Notes: generated by a model from the letters alone, not told the origin. Counted from the first letter of the stretch, positions 34,276 through 42,794 are shown. The stretch: 64,000 nt of DNA from JBFGFX01 sp965232455 (GCA_965232455.1 OZ246981.1:4092001-4156000); one strand, 5' to 3'. A program made the numbers and translations.

Positions 34276-35883
34276 ATGGTTAGTACGGCAATTGACGTAC
34301 AGGGACAGCACGACGACCACGGCCCGGCGACCGGTATGAAGCGCTGGCTGTACACGACGAATCACAAGGACATCGGCTCGATGTACCTGATCTTCAGCCT
34401 GGTGATGTTCCTCGTCGGCGGACTCATGGCGCTGGTGATTCGCTCGGAGCTGTTCCAGCCCGGCCTGCAGTTCGTGCAGCCGGACTTTTTCAATCAGATG
34501 ACGACCATGCACGCGCTGATCATGGTATTCGGCGCCGTGATGCCCGCATTCGTCGGCCTCGCGAACTGGATGATCCCGATGATGATCGGGGCGCCCGACA
34601 TGGCGTTGCCGCGCATGAACAACTGGTCGTTCTGGATACTGCCGGTTGCGTTCGCCATCCTGATCTCCACCCTGTTCATGCCCGGCGGCGCGCCGGCGAG
34701 CGGCTGGACGATGTATCCGCCCCTCGTGCTGCAAACCGGCGACGCGTTCCCGTTTCTGATCTTCTCGGTACACCTGATGGGCATATCGTCGATCATGGGC
34801 GCCATCAACGTCATCGTCACGATCCTCAACATGCGCGCGCCGGACATGACGCTTCTCAAGATGCCGATGTTCGTCTGGATGTGGCTGATCACGGCCTACC
34901 TGCTGATCGCCGTCATGCCGGTACTGGCCGGCGCCGTCACGATGCTGCTGACCGATCAGTTCTTCGGCACGAGCTTTTTCCTGGCGGCCGGCGGCGGTGA
35001 CCCAGTGCTGTTCCAACACATCTTCTGGTTCTTCGGGCACCCCGAGGTCTACATCATGATCCTGCCGGCGTTCGGCGTCGTGTCCGAGATCATCCCGACG
35101 TTCTCGCGTAAACCGCTGTTCGGCCACGACTCGATGGTCTACGCGGGTTCGAGTATCGCGTTCCTGTCGTTCATCGTGTGGGCGCACCATATGTTTACGG
35201 TTGGCATGCCGCTGACCGGGCAGCTGTTTTTCATGTTCGCAACGATGCTGATTGCGGTGCCGACCGGCGTAAAGGTGTTCAACTGGACGGCGACGATGTG
35301 GCGTGGCGCAATGACGTTCGAGACGCCGATGCTGTTTGCGCTCGGATTCCTGTTCCTGTTCACGATCGGCGGCTTCTCGGGCCTGATGCTCGCGATCGTC
35401 CCGGCCGACATCCAGTACCACGATTCGTACTTCGTGGTCGCGCATTTCCATTACGTACTGGTTCCCGGCGCTATCTACGGTATTCTCGCGGGCGTGTACT
35501 ACTGGCTGCCCAAGTGGACCGGCGTCATGTATAACGAAAAGCTCGGTCAGTGGCATTTCTGGCTGTCGACGATTTTCGTGAACGTGACGTTCTTCCCGAT
35601 GCACTTCCTCGGGCTCGCCGGCATGCCGCGACGTATTCCCGACTATTCGACGCAGTTTGCCGATTTCAACATGGTCGCAAGCATCGGCGCGTTCGGCTTC
35701 GGCCTGTCGCAGCTCCTGTTCGTTTACATCCTGGTGCAGAACATGCGCAAGGTCGGCGTCAAAGCGACCGACGCGGTCTGGGACAGTCCGACGGGCCTCG
35801 AATGGACGGTGCCGTCGCCGGCGCCGTATCACACGTTCGACACGCCGCCGAGGACGGTCAAGGGCGGCGAGGGTTTCGAGTGA
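34276..35883 (+). CDS. coxA: Cytochrome c oxidase subunit I
   Basis: Catalytic heme-copper subunit, 535 aa with 12 helices. Heme a and a3/CuB ligands appear in MTTMHALIMVFG, FFGHPEVYIMILPAFG (His and the cross-linked Tyr), WAHHMF and DSYFVVAHFHYV. The E in GHPEVY marks an A-type oxidase with the D-channel glutamate nearby. GGAGA precedes the ATG. It lies 52 nt after coxB. Confidence 0.96.
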   Translation: MVSTAIDVQGQHDDHGPATGMKRWLYTTNHKDIGSMYLIFSLVMFLVGGLMALVIRSELFQPGLQFVQPDFFNQMTTMHALIMVFGAVMPAFVGLANWMIPMMIGAPDMALPRMNNWSFWILPVAFAILISTLFMPGGAPASGWTMYPPLVLQTGDAFPFLIFSVHLMGISSIMGAINVIVTILNMRAPDMTLLKMPMFVWMWLITAYLLIAVMPVLAGAVTMLLTDQFFGTSFFLAAGGGDPVLFQHIFWFFGHPEVYIMILPAFGVVSEIIPTFSRKPLFGHDSMVYAGSSIAFLSFIVWAHHMFTVGMPLTGQLFFMFATMLIAVPTGVKVFNWTATMWRGAMTFETPMLFALGFLFLFTIGGFSGLMLAIVPADIQYHDSYFVVAHFHYVLVPGAIYGILAGVYYWLPKWTGVMYNEKLGQWHFWLSTIFVNVTFFPMHFLGLAGMPRRIPDYSTQFADFNMVASIGAFGFGLSQLLFVYILVQNMRKVGVKATDAVWDSPTGLEWTVPSPAPYHTFDTPPRTVKGGEGFE

Positions 35884-35999
35884 CCGGGCAACCGATCAAT
35901 CGCTCGCGCGTCCGCCGGACGACGCTGGCACTGACGCTCGTGGCGCTTGCTTTTTATGTCGGCTTCATCCTGATCGGCGTCGTGAACGCTCAAGGGTAA
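35880..35999 (+). CDS. Small single-helix protein of the cox operon
   Basis: A 39-aa protein from a GTG at 35880 that overlaps the coxA stop (GTGA), with GAGGG 6 nt upstream. A basic N-terminus (INRSRVRRTT) is followed by one membrane helix, about residues 15-35. The stop is 7 nt before the ctaG start. Many proteobacteria carry a tiny membrane protein, named cytochrome oxidase small assembly protein, at this place between ctaD and ctaG; I assign it by position and shape. Easily missed because of its size. Confidence 0.75.
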   Translation: MTGQPINRSRVRRTTLALTLVALAFYVGFILIGVVNAQG

Positions 36000-36006
36000 G
36001 CGGAAG

Positions 36007-36582
36007 ATGAACAAAAAGGCGGAGAACCGGAAACTGGTCGGCAGCCTCGTACTGTTCGCCAGCGCGATGCTCGCATTTGCGCTCGTCGTGCTACCGCCGC
36101 TTTACGAGGTATTCTGCGAGGTCACCGGGCTTGGCGGGCGAACGAACACCACGGCCGCCGCGGTCGAGGAGGCGGCCGATCTGGAACGCACCGTGGAGCT
36201 CGAGTTCGTGACCACCGTGAACCAATACGCGCCGTGGGAATTCACCGCCGAGGTGGACAGGATGACGATCCATCCCGGCAAGCTTCACGAGGCGATGTTT
36301 TGGGCGGAAAATCTGAGCGACCGGCATAAAGTCGCCCAGGCCGTGCCCAGCGTCGCGCCGCCCCAGGCCGCCAAATACTTCAAGAAGCTCGAATGTTTCT
36401 GCTTCAGCATGCAGGAATTCGAGGCCGGCGAGCGGCTGGAGATGCCGGTCCGCTTCATCGTCGACTCGGATCTGCCGGAATACATCGACACGATCACGTT
36501 GTCGTACACGTTTTTTGACACCGAGCGCGTCAGCCAGTCGGCCGCCAATACGGCGGCGGACGACAACGCCTCACATTACTAA
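36007..36582 (+). CDS. ctaG: Cytochrome c oxidase assembly protein CtaG/Cox11
   Basis: 191 aa; delivers copper to CuB of subunit I. One N-terminal membrane helix (residues about 10-32) anchors a periplasmic immunoglobulin-like domain. The copper motif CFCFSMQEFEAGE and the segment PSVAPPQAAKYFKKLECFCF are family hallmarks. It lies between the small protein and coxC. Confidence 0.95.
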   Translation: MNKKAENRKLVGSLVLFASAMLAFALVVLPPLYEVFCEVTGLGGRTNTTAAAVEEAADLERTVELEFVTTVNQYAPWEFTAEVDRMTIHPGKLHEAMFWAENLSDRHKVAQAVPSVAPPQAAKYFKKLECFCFSMQEFEAGERLEMPVRFIVDSDLPEYIDTITLSYTFFDTERVSQSAANTAADDNASHY

Positions 36583-36605
36583 CGCACTACCCCGGAAGCG
36601 CCTCC

Positions 36606-37472
36606 ATGGACCACGCCGAAAATCGATATTACGTCCCCCACGACAGTCATTGGCCCATCGTCGGCTCCGTTGGCCTCCTGTTGCTGATGGTCGGCGTGTC
36701 CGTCTGGCTGAACGGCGCAACGCCGGGATTCTGGGTCATGCTCGCGGGACTTGCGGTGATCGTCTTCATGATCGCGGGCTGGTTCGGCGACGTCATCAGC
36801 GAAAGCGTCGGCGGCAAATACAACCAGCAGGTCGACATGTCCTTCCGCATGGGCATGTTCTGGTTCATCTTTTCCGAAGTCATGTTTTTCGCGGCGTTTT
36901 TCGGCGCCCTGTTTTACGCCAGAAACATGGCGGTGCCGTGGCTCGGAGGCGGCAGCAACAATTTTTTCACAAACCTGCTCATCTGGGACGGGTTCGAGAG
37001 CACCTGGCCCACCAACGGCCCCGCCGGGGTAGGCGGTGATTACGAGGCCATGCCGCCGTTCGGACTGCCGCTGATAAACACGGTCATCCTGCTCACGAGC
37101 AGCGTTACGCTCACGGTTGCGCACCATGCCATCCAGGCGGGTAAACGCACGCAAATGTACGTTTTCCTCGCGGCGACGTTTGTGCTCGGCTTCATTTTTG
37201 TCGGCCTGCAGGCGGAAGAGTACGTCCATGCCTACCAGGAGATGAACCTCAAAATGACGTCGGGGATTTACGGCTCGACGTTTTTCATGTTGACGGGATT
37301 CCACGGACTGCACGTGACGATCGGCGCAATCATGCTCCTCGTCATCTGGTTACGAGCCATCAAGGGGCACTTCACGCCGCGCCATCATTTCGCGTTCGAG
37401 GCCGCTGCCTGGTACTGGCATTTTGTCGACGTCGTTTGGCTGGCCCTGTACGTCTTCGTCTACTGGATGTAA
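36606..37472 (+). CDS. coxC: Cytochrome c oxidase subunit III
   Basis: 288-aa integral membrane subunit with seven predicted helices. Typical segments are MSFRMGMFWFIFSEVMFFAAFFG (starts near residue 79), LLTSSVTLTVAHHA, and the C-terminal HFVDVVWLALYVFVYW. It stabilises the core and supports proton uptake. It starts 24 nt after ctaG. Confidence 0.95.
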   Translation: MDHAENRYYVPHDSHWPIVGSVGLLLLMVGVSVWLNGATPGFWVMLAGLAVIVFMIAGWFGDVISESVGGKYNQQVDMSFRMGMFWFIFSEVMFFAAFFGALFYARNMAVPWLGGGSNNFFTNLLIWDGFESTWPTNGPAGVGGDYEAMPPFGLPLINTVILLTSSVTLTVAHHAIQAGKRTQMYVFLAATFVLGFIFVGLQAEEYVHAYQEMNLKMTSGIYGSTFFMLTGFHGLHVTIGAIMLLVIWLRAIKGHFTPRHHFAFEAAAWYWHFVDVVWLALYVFVYWM

Positions 37473-37507
37473 GGGGCGGATTCGCCGCAAATATTCGCCG
37501 CGGGCAA

Positions 37508-37717
37508 CTAGCGGGTCGCCCCGGCGGGAGCGACCCAGCCCATGAAATAGGCGGTCACAAGGAACGCAACCAGCAGCACCGACAGCGCGACGCGGATTTT
37601 GAGTGCCTTGAGGACGCGCGGGGAACCCTGATCGTCCTTGGTCAAATAGAAGAGCCCGGAACCCAGGCTTGCCACGATAGAAGCAAGCAAGATAAGAACA
37701 AAAAACTTCATTGGCAA
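37508..37717 (-). CDS. Twin-transmembrane small protein (DUF2909-like)
   Basis: 69 aa, or 67 from the second ATG. Two hydrophobic helices (about residues 5-25 and 42-64) are separated by a short polar loop TKDDQGS. It lies on the opposite strand between coxC and surf1, exactly where many gammaproteobacterial cox clusters carry a DUF2909 gene. Function is unknown; a role in oxidase biogenesis is only suggested by position. Confidence 0.8.
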   Translation of the reverse strand: MPMKFFVLILLASIVASLGSGLFYLTKDDQGSPRVLKALKIRVALSVLLVAFLVTAYFMGWVAPAGATR

Positions 37718-37759
37718 TCGGTTGGTGACCGGCGATACCGACGAACGAGAAAGTATAAC

Positions 37760-38521
37760 GTGAACGACCGGACCGCGACCAACGCCCTTCTCGTGCGCAT
37801 CGTGCCGCCGCTCGCGGGCGTGGCGCTGGTGACGGCGTTTACAGCCCTCGGCCTGTGGCAGCTCGACCGCGCCGCCGAAAAGGAAGCGCTTGCCGAAAAG
37901 TTCGCGAACGATGCGCCCTACCGCTCACTCGGCAGCTTCGACGTCGAGAACGGCGGCCCGCCGATCCCGTTCGAGAAACTCGAGGTACGTGGACGGCCGC
38001 TTTGGGACCGGCAGATCCTGATCGACAACATCGTCCGCAACGGCAGAATCGGCTATTTCGTCATTACGCCGTTCGAGCTTACCGGCGGAACCCCGTTGTT
38101 GCTCGTGAACCGCGGCTGGGTCGACAAAGGCGGTGACGCGGATATCATCACCGGCGTCGGCAGCGCGGACGGCTGGCGCCCGGTTCGCGGCAGGGCCGGC
38201 CATCTGCCGCGGGTCGGCATTCGTAGCGGCGACGCGTTTGCCGGGGAGCCCGATTGGCCCAGGGTCGCCGTTTACCCGACCCTGGCCGAGGTCGCGGAGC
38301 AGCTCGACCGGGAGCTGCTGCCGTTCGTGTTGCTGCTCGATCCGGGCGATGCGGACGGCTTCATGCGCGCCTGGGAGCCGGTTCAATCCGGCCCGATGAC
38401 GCATTACGGTTATGCGTTCCAGTGGTTCGCGATGGCGCTTGCCGTTGTCGCCATCGGCGGTTGGCAGCTCAAAAAGCGCCTGAGCGCACAACAATCCGAT
38501 ATTGACAGGGGATACCGATGA
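37760..38521 (+). CDS. SURF1 family cytochrome oxidase assembly protein
   Basis: 253 aa from a GTG at 37760 with GAGAAAG upstream. Two membrane helices near the ends (residues about 13-34 and 225-243) flank a periplasmic domain, the standard SURF1 layout. The motif ALGLWQLDRAAEK and the segment LLVNRGWVDKG match the family. SURF1 helps place heme a3 in subunit I. Its stop overlaps the next start by 4 nt (ATGA). Confidence 0.9.
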   Translation: MNDRTATNALLVRIVPPLAGVALVTAFTALGLWQLDRAAEKEALAEKFANDAPYRSLGSFDVENGGPPIPFEKLEVRGRPLWDRQILIDNIVRNGRIGYFVITPFELTGGTPLLLVNRGWVDKGGDADIITGVGSADGWRPVRGRAGHLPRVGIRSGDAFAGEPDWPRVAVYPTLAEVAEQLDRELLPFVLLLDPGDADGFMRAWEPVQSGPMTHYGYAFQWFAMALAVVAIGGWQLKKRLSAQQSDIDRGYR

Positions 38522-39099
38522 GCAACGAGTCCCTGAAACGGGGCCGACTGAAGCTCGGGCTGGTCGCCCTGGTGTTCATTGCGCCGCTGATTGCGGCAGC
38601 CTGGATGTTCTACGGCGACAGCGGATTGCAGCCCGCGGGCCGCACCAATCACGGGCACCTGCTGGAGCCGATCGTCAATCTGAACGAGCGGCCCGGACAG
38701 CCGGCCCTTACGTCGCTGGCCGCCACCGACGGTCGATGGCTACTGATTTACGCGAACGTCGGTGCGTGTCTTGAACCGTGCCGGGACGCTCTCTACCGCA
38801 TGCGCCAGTCCCGTCTCATGCTGGGTAACGACATGACACGCGTGGCGCGCATCTTCTTGCATGGCGATATCGGCCCCGATAAAGTGTGGCTCGATGAGGA
38901 ACACAAAGGCCTGATAACCATAAGTAACGCGGGCCTAAACGACGTGCTCGAGCTGAAGCGACCCGAAGGTTTGGGGTCCGGGGGACTATTTCTCGTCGAT
39001 CCGCTCGGCAACCTGGTGATGTATTTTGCCGCGGATCTTGCGCCCGACAAATTGGTTGGCGACATCGAGCACCTGTTGGAGTTGTCGCACATCGGTTGA
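38518..39099 (+). CDS. SCO-like thioredoxin-fold membrane protein
   Basis: 193 aa. One N-terminal membrane helix (about residues 11-32) and a periplasmic domain with WLLIYANVGACLEPC, where C84 and C88 form a CxxxC pair like that of Sco copper chaperones. The ending GLFLVDPLGNLVMYF resembles a thioredoxin beta-hairpin. The protein is more divergent than canonical Sco1. I infer a copper or thiol role in CuA assembly; the third Sco ligand, a histidine, is not clearly identifiable. Coupled to surf1 by ATGA. Confidence 0.72.
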   Translation: MSNESLKRGRLKLGLVALVFIAPLIAAAWMFYGDSGLQPAGRTNHGHLLEPIVNLNERPGQPALTSLAATDGRWLLIYANVGACLEPCRDALYRMRQSRLMLGNDMTRVARIFLHGDIGPDKVWLDEEHKGLITISNAGLNDVLELKRPEGLGSGGLFLVDPLGNLVMYFAADLAPDKLVGDIEHLLELSHIG

Positions 39100-39114
39100 T
39101 ACGAGGTTCTGACG

Positions 39115-40014
39115 TTGCGGACGGAAATCTTACAAAAAACGCTGGAATGGCGAGACTACTACGAGCTGACCAAGCCCCGGGTAGTGCTCCTGATCGTATT
39201 TACCGCGATCGTCGGCATGTTCCTCGCCGTGCCGGGACTGCCTGCGCTGACGCCCGTGCTGATCGGCTCGCTGGGTATCGGTCTCGCGGCTTCGTCGGCC
39301 GCGGTCATCAATCACGTGCTCGATGCCCGAATCGACGTTTACATGTCACGTACCCGCGCCCGGCCGCTACCTCAGGGGCGCATCACGGAAATACAGGCGT
39401 TCTCTTTTGCTTTCGTGCTTTGCGCGCTGTCGATGTCAATGCTGTGGTTTCTGGTCAACCCCCTGACGGCCGTCCTGACCTTCGCATCGTTGATCGGTTA
39501 CGCGATCGTCTACACGGTGTATCTGAAACGCGCGACCCCGCAGAACATCGTCATCGGCGGCGCCGCCGGGGCCGCGCCACCCATACTGGGCTGGACCGCG
39601 GTTACCGGTGAGATTCACGGTGACGCGCTGCTGCTCTTCCTGATCATCTTCGTCTGGACGCCGCCGCACTTCTGGGCCCTGGCGATTGCCAAAAAGGACG
39701 ACTACGAACGCGTGGGTATCCCGATGCTGCCGGTAACGCACGGCAACGCGTATACCCGGCAGTTCATCCTCCTGTACACGGTGCTGCTGGTTCCCGTCAC
39801 CGTGATGCCCTACCTGTCCGGCATGAGCGGCCTGATTTACCTGCTCACCGCGCTGAGTCTCGGCGCCCGATTCCTGTGGTATGCGGTCAAACTCAAATCG
39901 GACGAGGGCACCCAACTGCCGATGCAGATGTTTCGCTTCTCGATCAACTACCTGATGATTCTGTTCGCGGCGCTGCTCGTCGATCACTATTTCATCATCC
40001 GCTTCGGGCTTTAG
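39115..40014 (+). CDS. ctaB: Protoheme IX farnesyltransferase (heme O synthase)
   Basis: 299-aa membrane prenyltransferase that converts heme B to heme O. The first motif is INHVLDARIDVYMSRTRARP and the second is DDYERVGIPMLPV. WTPPHFWALAI is diagnostic of CtaB/CyoE. The start is a TTG at 39115 with GAGG 8 nt upstream. It closes the operon. The heme A synthase gene (ctaA), often placed just ahead of it, is absent here. Confidence 0.95.
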   Translation: MRTEILQKTLEWRDYYELTKPRVVLLIVFTAIVGMFLAVPGLPALTPVLIGSLGIGLAASSAAVINHVLDARIDVYMSRTRARPLPQGRITEIQAFSFAFVLCALSMSMLWFLVNPLTAVLTFASLIGYAIVYTVYLKRATPQNIVIGGAAGAAPPILGWTAVTGEIHGDALLLFLIIFVWTPPHFWALAIAKKDDYERVGIPMLPVTHGNAYTRQFILLYTVLLVPVTVMPYLSGMSGLIYLLTALSLGARFLWYAVKLKSDEGTQLPMQMFRFSINYLMILFAALLVDHYFIIRFGL

Positions 40015-40125
40015 CTCGAACCTTCTCGTCGCCGCCCCGCTGGCTACGAAAACTGGGGTCGTTGGCTGACGAGTCGAATATAATCAATAACTTAAAGCGC
40101 CGGCGAAGCCTAAGCGTGGCTTCGG

Positions 40126-40195
40126 ACGTAACATTCCAATCCAGGGCATGAGTGCCTGCTTTGAACCCGCAAGCAGGCATGGGGATGTTAGATGC
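40126..40195. repeat. attC-like imperfect palindrome
   Basis: Begins ACGTAAC and ends GTTAGATGC, where GTTAGAT fits the integron core GTTRRRY and the left end misses RYYYAAC by one base. Outer arms TAACATTCC / GGGATGTTA pair at 8 of 9, and an inner stem GCCTGCTT / AAGCAGGC is perfect. The 68-nt core span is in the attC size range. A large one-sided bulge and the lack of an integrase make it tentative. Confidence 0.35.
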
Positions 40196-40199
40196 TCGG

Positions 40200-40225
40200 C
40201 TGGCCGCTAATGACCCAAAGCGGAC
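40200..40225 (-). repeat. GTCCGCTT repeat, copy 1 (inverted, diverged)
   Basis: On the minus strand this reads GTCCGCTTTGGGTCATTAGC and onward, sharing the first eight bases and scattered later positions with the copies at 42002 and 42802. It lies just after the attC-like palindrome. Confidence 0.4.
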
Positions 40226-40436
40226 ATCCATTTCCTGCAGACAGAGTTCCTCATGAAAACTGCAAAGTGAAAGAATTTGCCGAGTTTGTGGGCATGACTG
40301 CAATCGTAGCTTCTTTGCTCTTTGTCGCCGGATAGAACCGACGCTCGTTATCCGAGCCGTTGGTTGACGGCCAGACTTGCGACCTTGCTGGCGAGCAATC
40401 ATATTGGCGCATCATGAGTAGATGCAGCGTGAAACT

Positions 40437-41351
40437 ATGAAACACTCGATATCGCTTTTCCTGGCTCTGGCTGTCTGCCCTGTACTCGCGGACGAACCGG
40501 CGCTGACCTATACATTCACTGACGTGGGTTACATGGAAACCGTCGGCTGGCGCCCTGAGCGTCTACCCGAGGCACGCATTGTCTACGGGGAGCGAAACCC
40601 GCTTCAGTTTGCCGATCTGCGCCTGCCGTCGAACCCCCCGCCACCGGGCGGCTACCCTGTGATCGTATTTATTCATGGCGGAGCCTGGCTGGCGGAATGG
40701 TCGAAGGACCACACGGAACCCTTTGCCGAAGCCCTTACCGCGCAGGGGTTTGCCACCTGGGACCTGGAGTTCCGGCGGATTGGCAATCGCAATGGTGGCT
40801 ATCCGGGCACATTTGAAGACATAGCAGATGGAACCGACTATCTGCGCACCGTCGCCGAGGTCTATCAGCTGAACCTGGACCAGGTCATCGCATCCGGCCA
40901 CTCATCTGGCGGTCACCTCGCACTGTGGTTGGGTGGGCGGCATCGGTTGCCTGAATCAAGCCCGCTTTACCGGGCCAACCCTCTGCCGTTGGCCGGCGTT
41001 GTCTCGATTGCCGGCGTGAATGACCTGGAGGTGTCGTTAAAACTGGGCGACCGGACGGATGTGCTGACGCTAGTCGGCGCCGAGTCACTGGAATCTGGAG
41101 CGGCGCGCTTCGCGGAAACAAACCCTGCGCGCCTGCGACCTTTCGGCATACCGCAGACACTGATGATCGGCGACAGGGATTCTCAGTGGCGCCTGGACAT
41201 GACGCAGCGCGATGCTGACCACGCCAGTGCCTCGGGAGACACGACGAAGCACGTCATCGTGCCCGGCGCTAATCATATGGACGTCATCGATCCACGATCG
41301 GGATTTGCTAGGGGCGTTGCCCTGGAGGCAAGACAGATTTTGCAGCGCTAA
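40437..41351 (+). CDS. Exported alpha/beta hydrolase (esterase/BD-FAE-like)
   Basis: 304 aa from the ATG at 40437; an upstream ATG at 40422 is also in frame. A signal peptide ends near LADEP (residue about 19). The fold is shown by VIVFIHGGAWL (oxyanion region), the nucleophile elbow GHSSGGHLA, and the C-terminal GANHMD with the catalytic His. It resembles carboxylesterase/kynurenine-formamidase-like hydrolases; the substrate is unknown. It stands alone in the lower-GC accessory patch. Confidence 0.82.
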   Translation: MKHSISLFLALAVCPVLADEPALTYTFTDVGYMETVGWRPERLPEARIVYGERNPLQFADLRLPSNPPPPGGYPVIVFIHGGAWLAEWSKDHTEPFAEALTAQGFATWDLEFRRIGNRNGGYPGTFEDIADGTDYLRTVAEVYQLNLDQVIASGHSSGGHLALWLGGRHRLPESSPLYRANPLPLAGVVSIAGVNDLEVSLKLGDRTDVLTLVGAESLESGAARFAETNPARLRPFGIPQTLMIGDRDSQWRLDMTQRDADHASASGDTTKHVIVPGANHMDVIDPRSGFARGVALEARQILQR

Positions 41352-41484
41352 CAATTCAGGGTCTTGTTCGCTAAGAGGATGTTACGAAACCATTGCTTCT
41401 AGCAGTGGGGACTCAGCCGATGAGGCTTTATCATCAGTTTTCGAGCTCAAGCCAAAGATTATGGGTTAAGGGGCGAGGTGACTA

Positions 41485-41522
41485 ATGAACGACTGCTTAG
41501 CGCTCGGAGGCCGCCGTTCAGG
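41485..41522. repeat. Possible diverged copy of the GTCCGCTT repeat
   Basis: The segment beginning GAACGACTGCTTAGCGCTCG shares GCTT and the later GCCGCC-TTC positions with the better copies. The match is weak and could be chance. It lies between the hydrolase and the next gene. Confidence 0.25.
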
Positions 41523-41617
41523 ATTTTCACATTATAATTTCGGCTGATGACCCAATCCAGCCTGTCAGGATTTCAAGCGAGCTACTGCTTTTGCACAGAT
41601 TTGGGAGTTGTTGTACG

Positions 41618-41992
41618 TTGATTATTGATGACCAGTTCGATCTGCTCGCGCTACACAAGACGATATTCTCGGCAAAGTTCGCGGACCCACCACCGTTATC
41701 CGAAATACCGCTTAGCCCAATTATTGCGAAACTCGCTAATCAGTTGGTGGCTGAGCTTGAAGAACAGCCAGAACCAACTGGCGGCGAGGGTTGGCAAGAG
41801 TGGAGAAAAGCCGAAAAACATGAACACCTCTTTGAGATTCTCGTGAAGAACCTGATTCGCGACAAAAATTGGTCGAGCCTTTCCGAAGACGAAAAACGAG
41901 ATCGGGTGGTCATCGGGCTCGCTCCGCTGCTTGCGGAAAACTCAACAATCGACATCCTGATAAACCAAGCAAATCTAAAGACCGAAGCGTAG
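41618..41992 (+). CDS. Hypothetical protein
   Basis: I do not recognise this 124-aa protein. It is soluble, acidic overall and mostly helical, with SPIIAKLANQLVAELEEQ and a Trp-rich turn GGEGWQEWRKAEKHEH, and no signal peptide. The start is probably the TTG at 41618 with GGGAG 10 nt upstream; a TTG at 41591 is an alternative. Codon use is closer to 50 percent GC than the flanking core genes, which suggests acquisition. It stands alone between repeat copies. Confidence 0.55.
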   Translation: MIIDDQFDLLALHKTIFSAKFADPPPLSEIPLSPIIAKLANQLVAELEEQPEPTGGEGWQEWRKAEKHEHLFEILVKNLIRDKNWSSLSEDEKRDRVVIGLAPLLAENSTIDILINQANLKTEA

Positions 41993-42001
41993 AAAGTGAC
42001 C

Positions 42002-42034
42002 GTCCGCTTCTGGCCGTTTGCTGCCTTTCGAGCA
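42002..42034 (+). repeat. GTCCGCTT repeat, copy 2
   Basis: Starts GTCCGCTTCTGGCCGTTTGC. Identical to the copy at 42802 over the first 13 bases and at 25 of 33 overall. It lies 10 nt after the hypothetical gene and, with the next copy, brackets the Sel1-like gene exactly 800 bp apart. Confidence 0.55.
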
Positions 42035-42185
42035 GACCCAGGCAAAGTAAGTGATGATGCAGAAACCTGGAATCCGGAAGAAGCCCTTGTTCGAGCGTCT
42101 GCTATTCTCTCTGCTATTGATCCACAATAGCCGCTCGTTGCTTCGCCTCAGTGTTCAATAGAATCCGCTCGATCAAGCTGTATTG

Positions 42186-42794
42186 ATGAGCCCAAGTCAA
42201 CGCCAGGGAGAGTCGATTATCAAGCCAATTCATTTGTTGTTCTTTTGTGTCTTGGTTTCAGCGGCAGCTGCTGGCGAAGAGGCATGCCCGCTCCAACCAC
42301 TTTCCGAATTTCCCTACTCCGATATTGAATGCCAGTTCTACCTAGGCACAACGGCCTATCGAGCGGAGGTTTATGAGGTCGCGGCGGCTCACTGGGAGCA
42401 GGTGCTCAAGTCAGATGACCAGTCAGAACTCGGCGTGGAGACCAAAATGACTGCTCGAGGCACGCTTGCGTATCTCAAGTTTTTTGGGCTTGGCGTTAAA
42501 GAAGACAAGGCAAGCGCCGTTGAGGATTGGACCGAGAACGCAAAGAATGGCGACATCGCATCCAGGCGAAGCCTTGGATTCGCCTATGCAGATGAAGACT
42601 TCGACTCAAAAGACGATGTACTTGCTGCAGCGTGGTATATGTCGGTCTTCTTGCGGCATCCGGATAGGGATTCGCTTGATGAGGGGGAGAAGCAGAGCTT
42701 CGACCTAGCAGTTGAGGGTCTTGCAGAACTGGAAACTGAGATTACGGACGAACAGCGCCAAAGAGCGGAGCAACTGGCTGAAACACTTCTCTAG
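42186..42794 (+). CDS. Sel1-like repeat protein, exported
   Basis: 202 aa from the ATG at 42186. A short N-terminal stretch leads into a signal peptide (IHLLFFCVLVSAAAAGEEAC); the Cys after the cleavage region might be exposed or lipidated. Helical repeats of Sel1 type follow: GTLAYLKFFGLGVKEDKASA and RRSLGFAYADEDF. Sel1 proteins usually mediate protein contacts. No partner is visible. It is part of the lower-GC patch and flanked by direct repeats. Confidence 0.65.
   Translation: MSPSQRQGESIIKPIHLLFFCVLVSAAAAGEEACPLQPLSEFPYSDIECQFYLGTTAYRAEVYEVAAAHWEQVLKSDDQSELGVETKMTARGTLAYLKFFGLGVKEDKASAVEDWTENAKNGDIASRRSLGFAYADEDFDSKDDVLAAAWYMSVFLRHPDRDSLDEGEKQSFDLAVEGLAELETEITDEQRQRAEQLAETLL

Larger units (their letters stand above)
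40015..40436. other. Non-coding junction between the cox operon and the accessory patch
   Basis: A 422-nt stretch in which composition shifts to lower GC. It contains an attC-like palindrome and one copy of the GTCCGCTT repeat. A 41-codon frame at 40210-40335 has a hydrophobic tail but starts inside the repeat, so I do not annotate it as a gene. Confidence 0.5.

Noticed and set aside
34120..35832. 570-codon open frame antisense to coxA
   Set aside because: Its His/Arg/Asp-rich product is the complement of hydrophobic coxA codons. Subunit I on the other strand is unambiguous.
40210..40335. 41-codon frame after the attC-like site with a hydrophobic end
   Set aside because: It begins inside a repeat copy and has no ribosome binding site. 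Cassette geometry makes it tempting, but not enough to call.
41996..42130. 44-codon GTG frame over the second GTCCGCTT repeat
   Set aside because: Its N-terminus is made of the repeat itself. Its tail (NPEEALVRASAILSAIDPQ) looks protein-like and may be a gene remnant, but evidence is thin.
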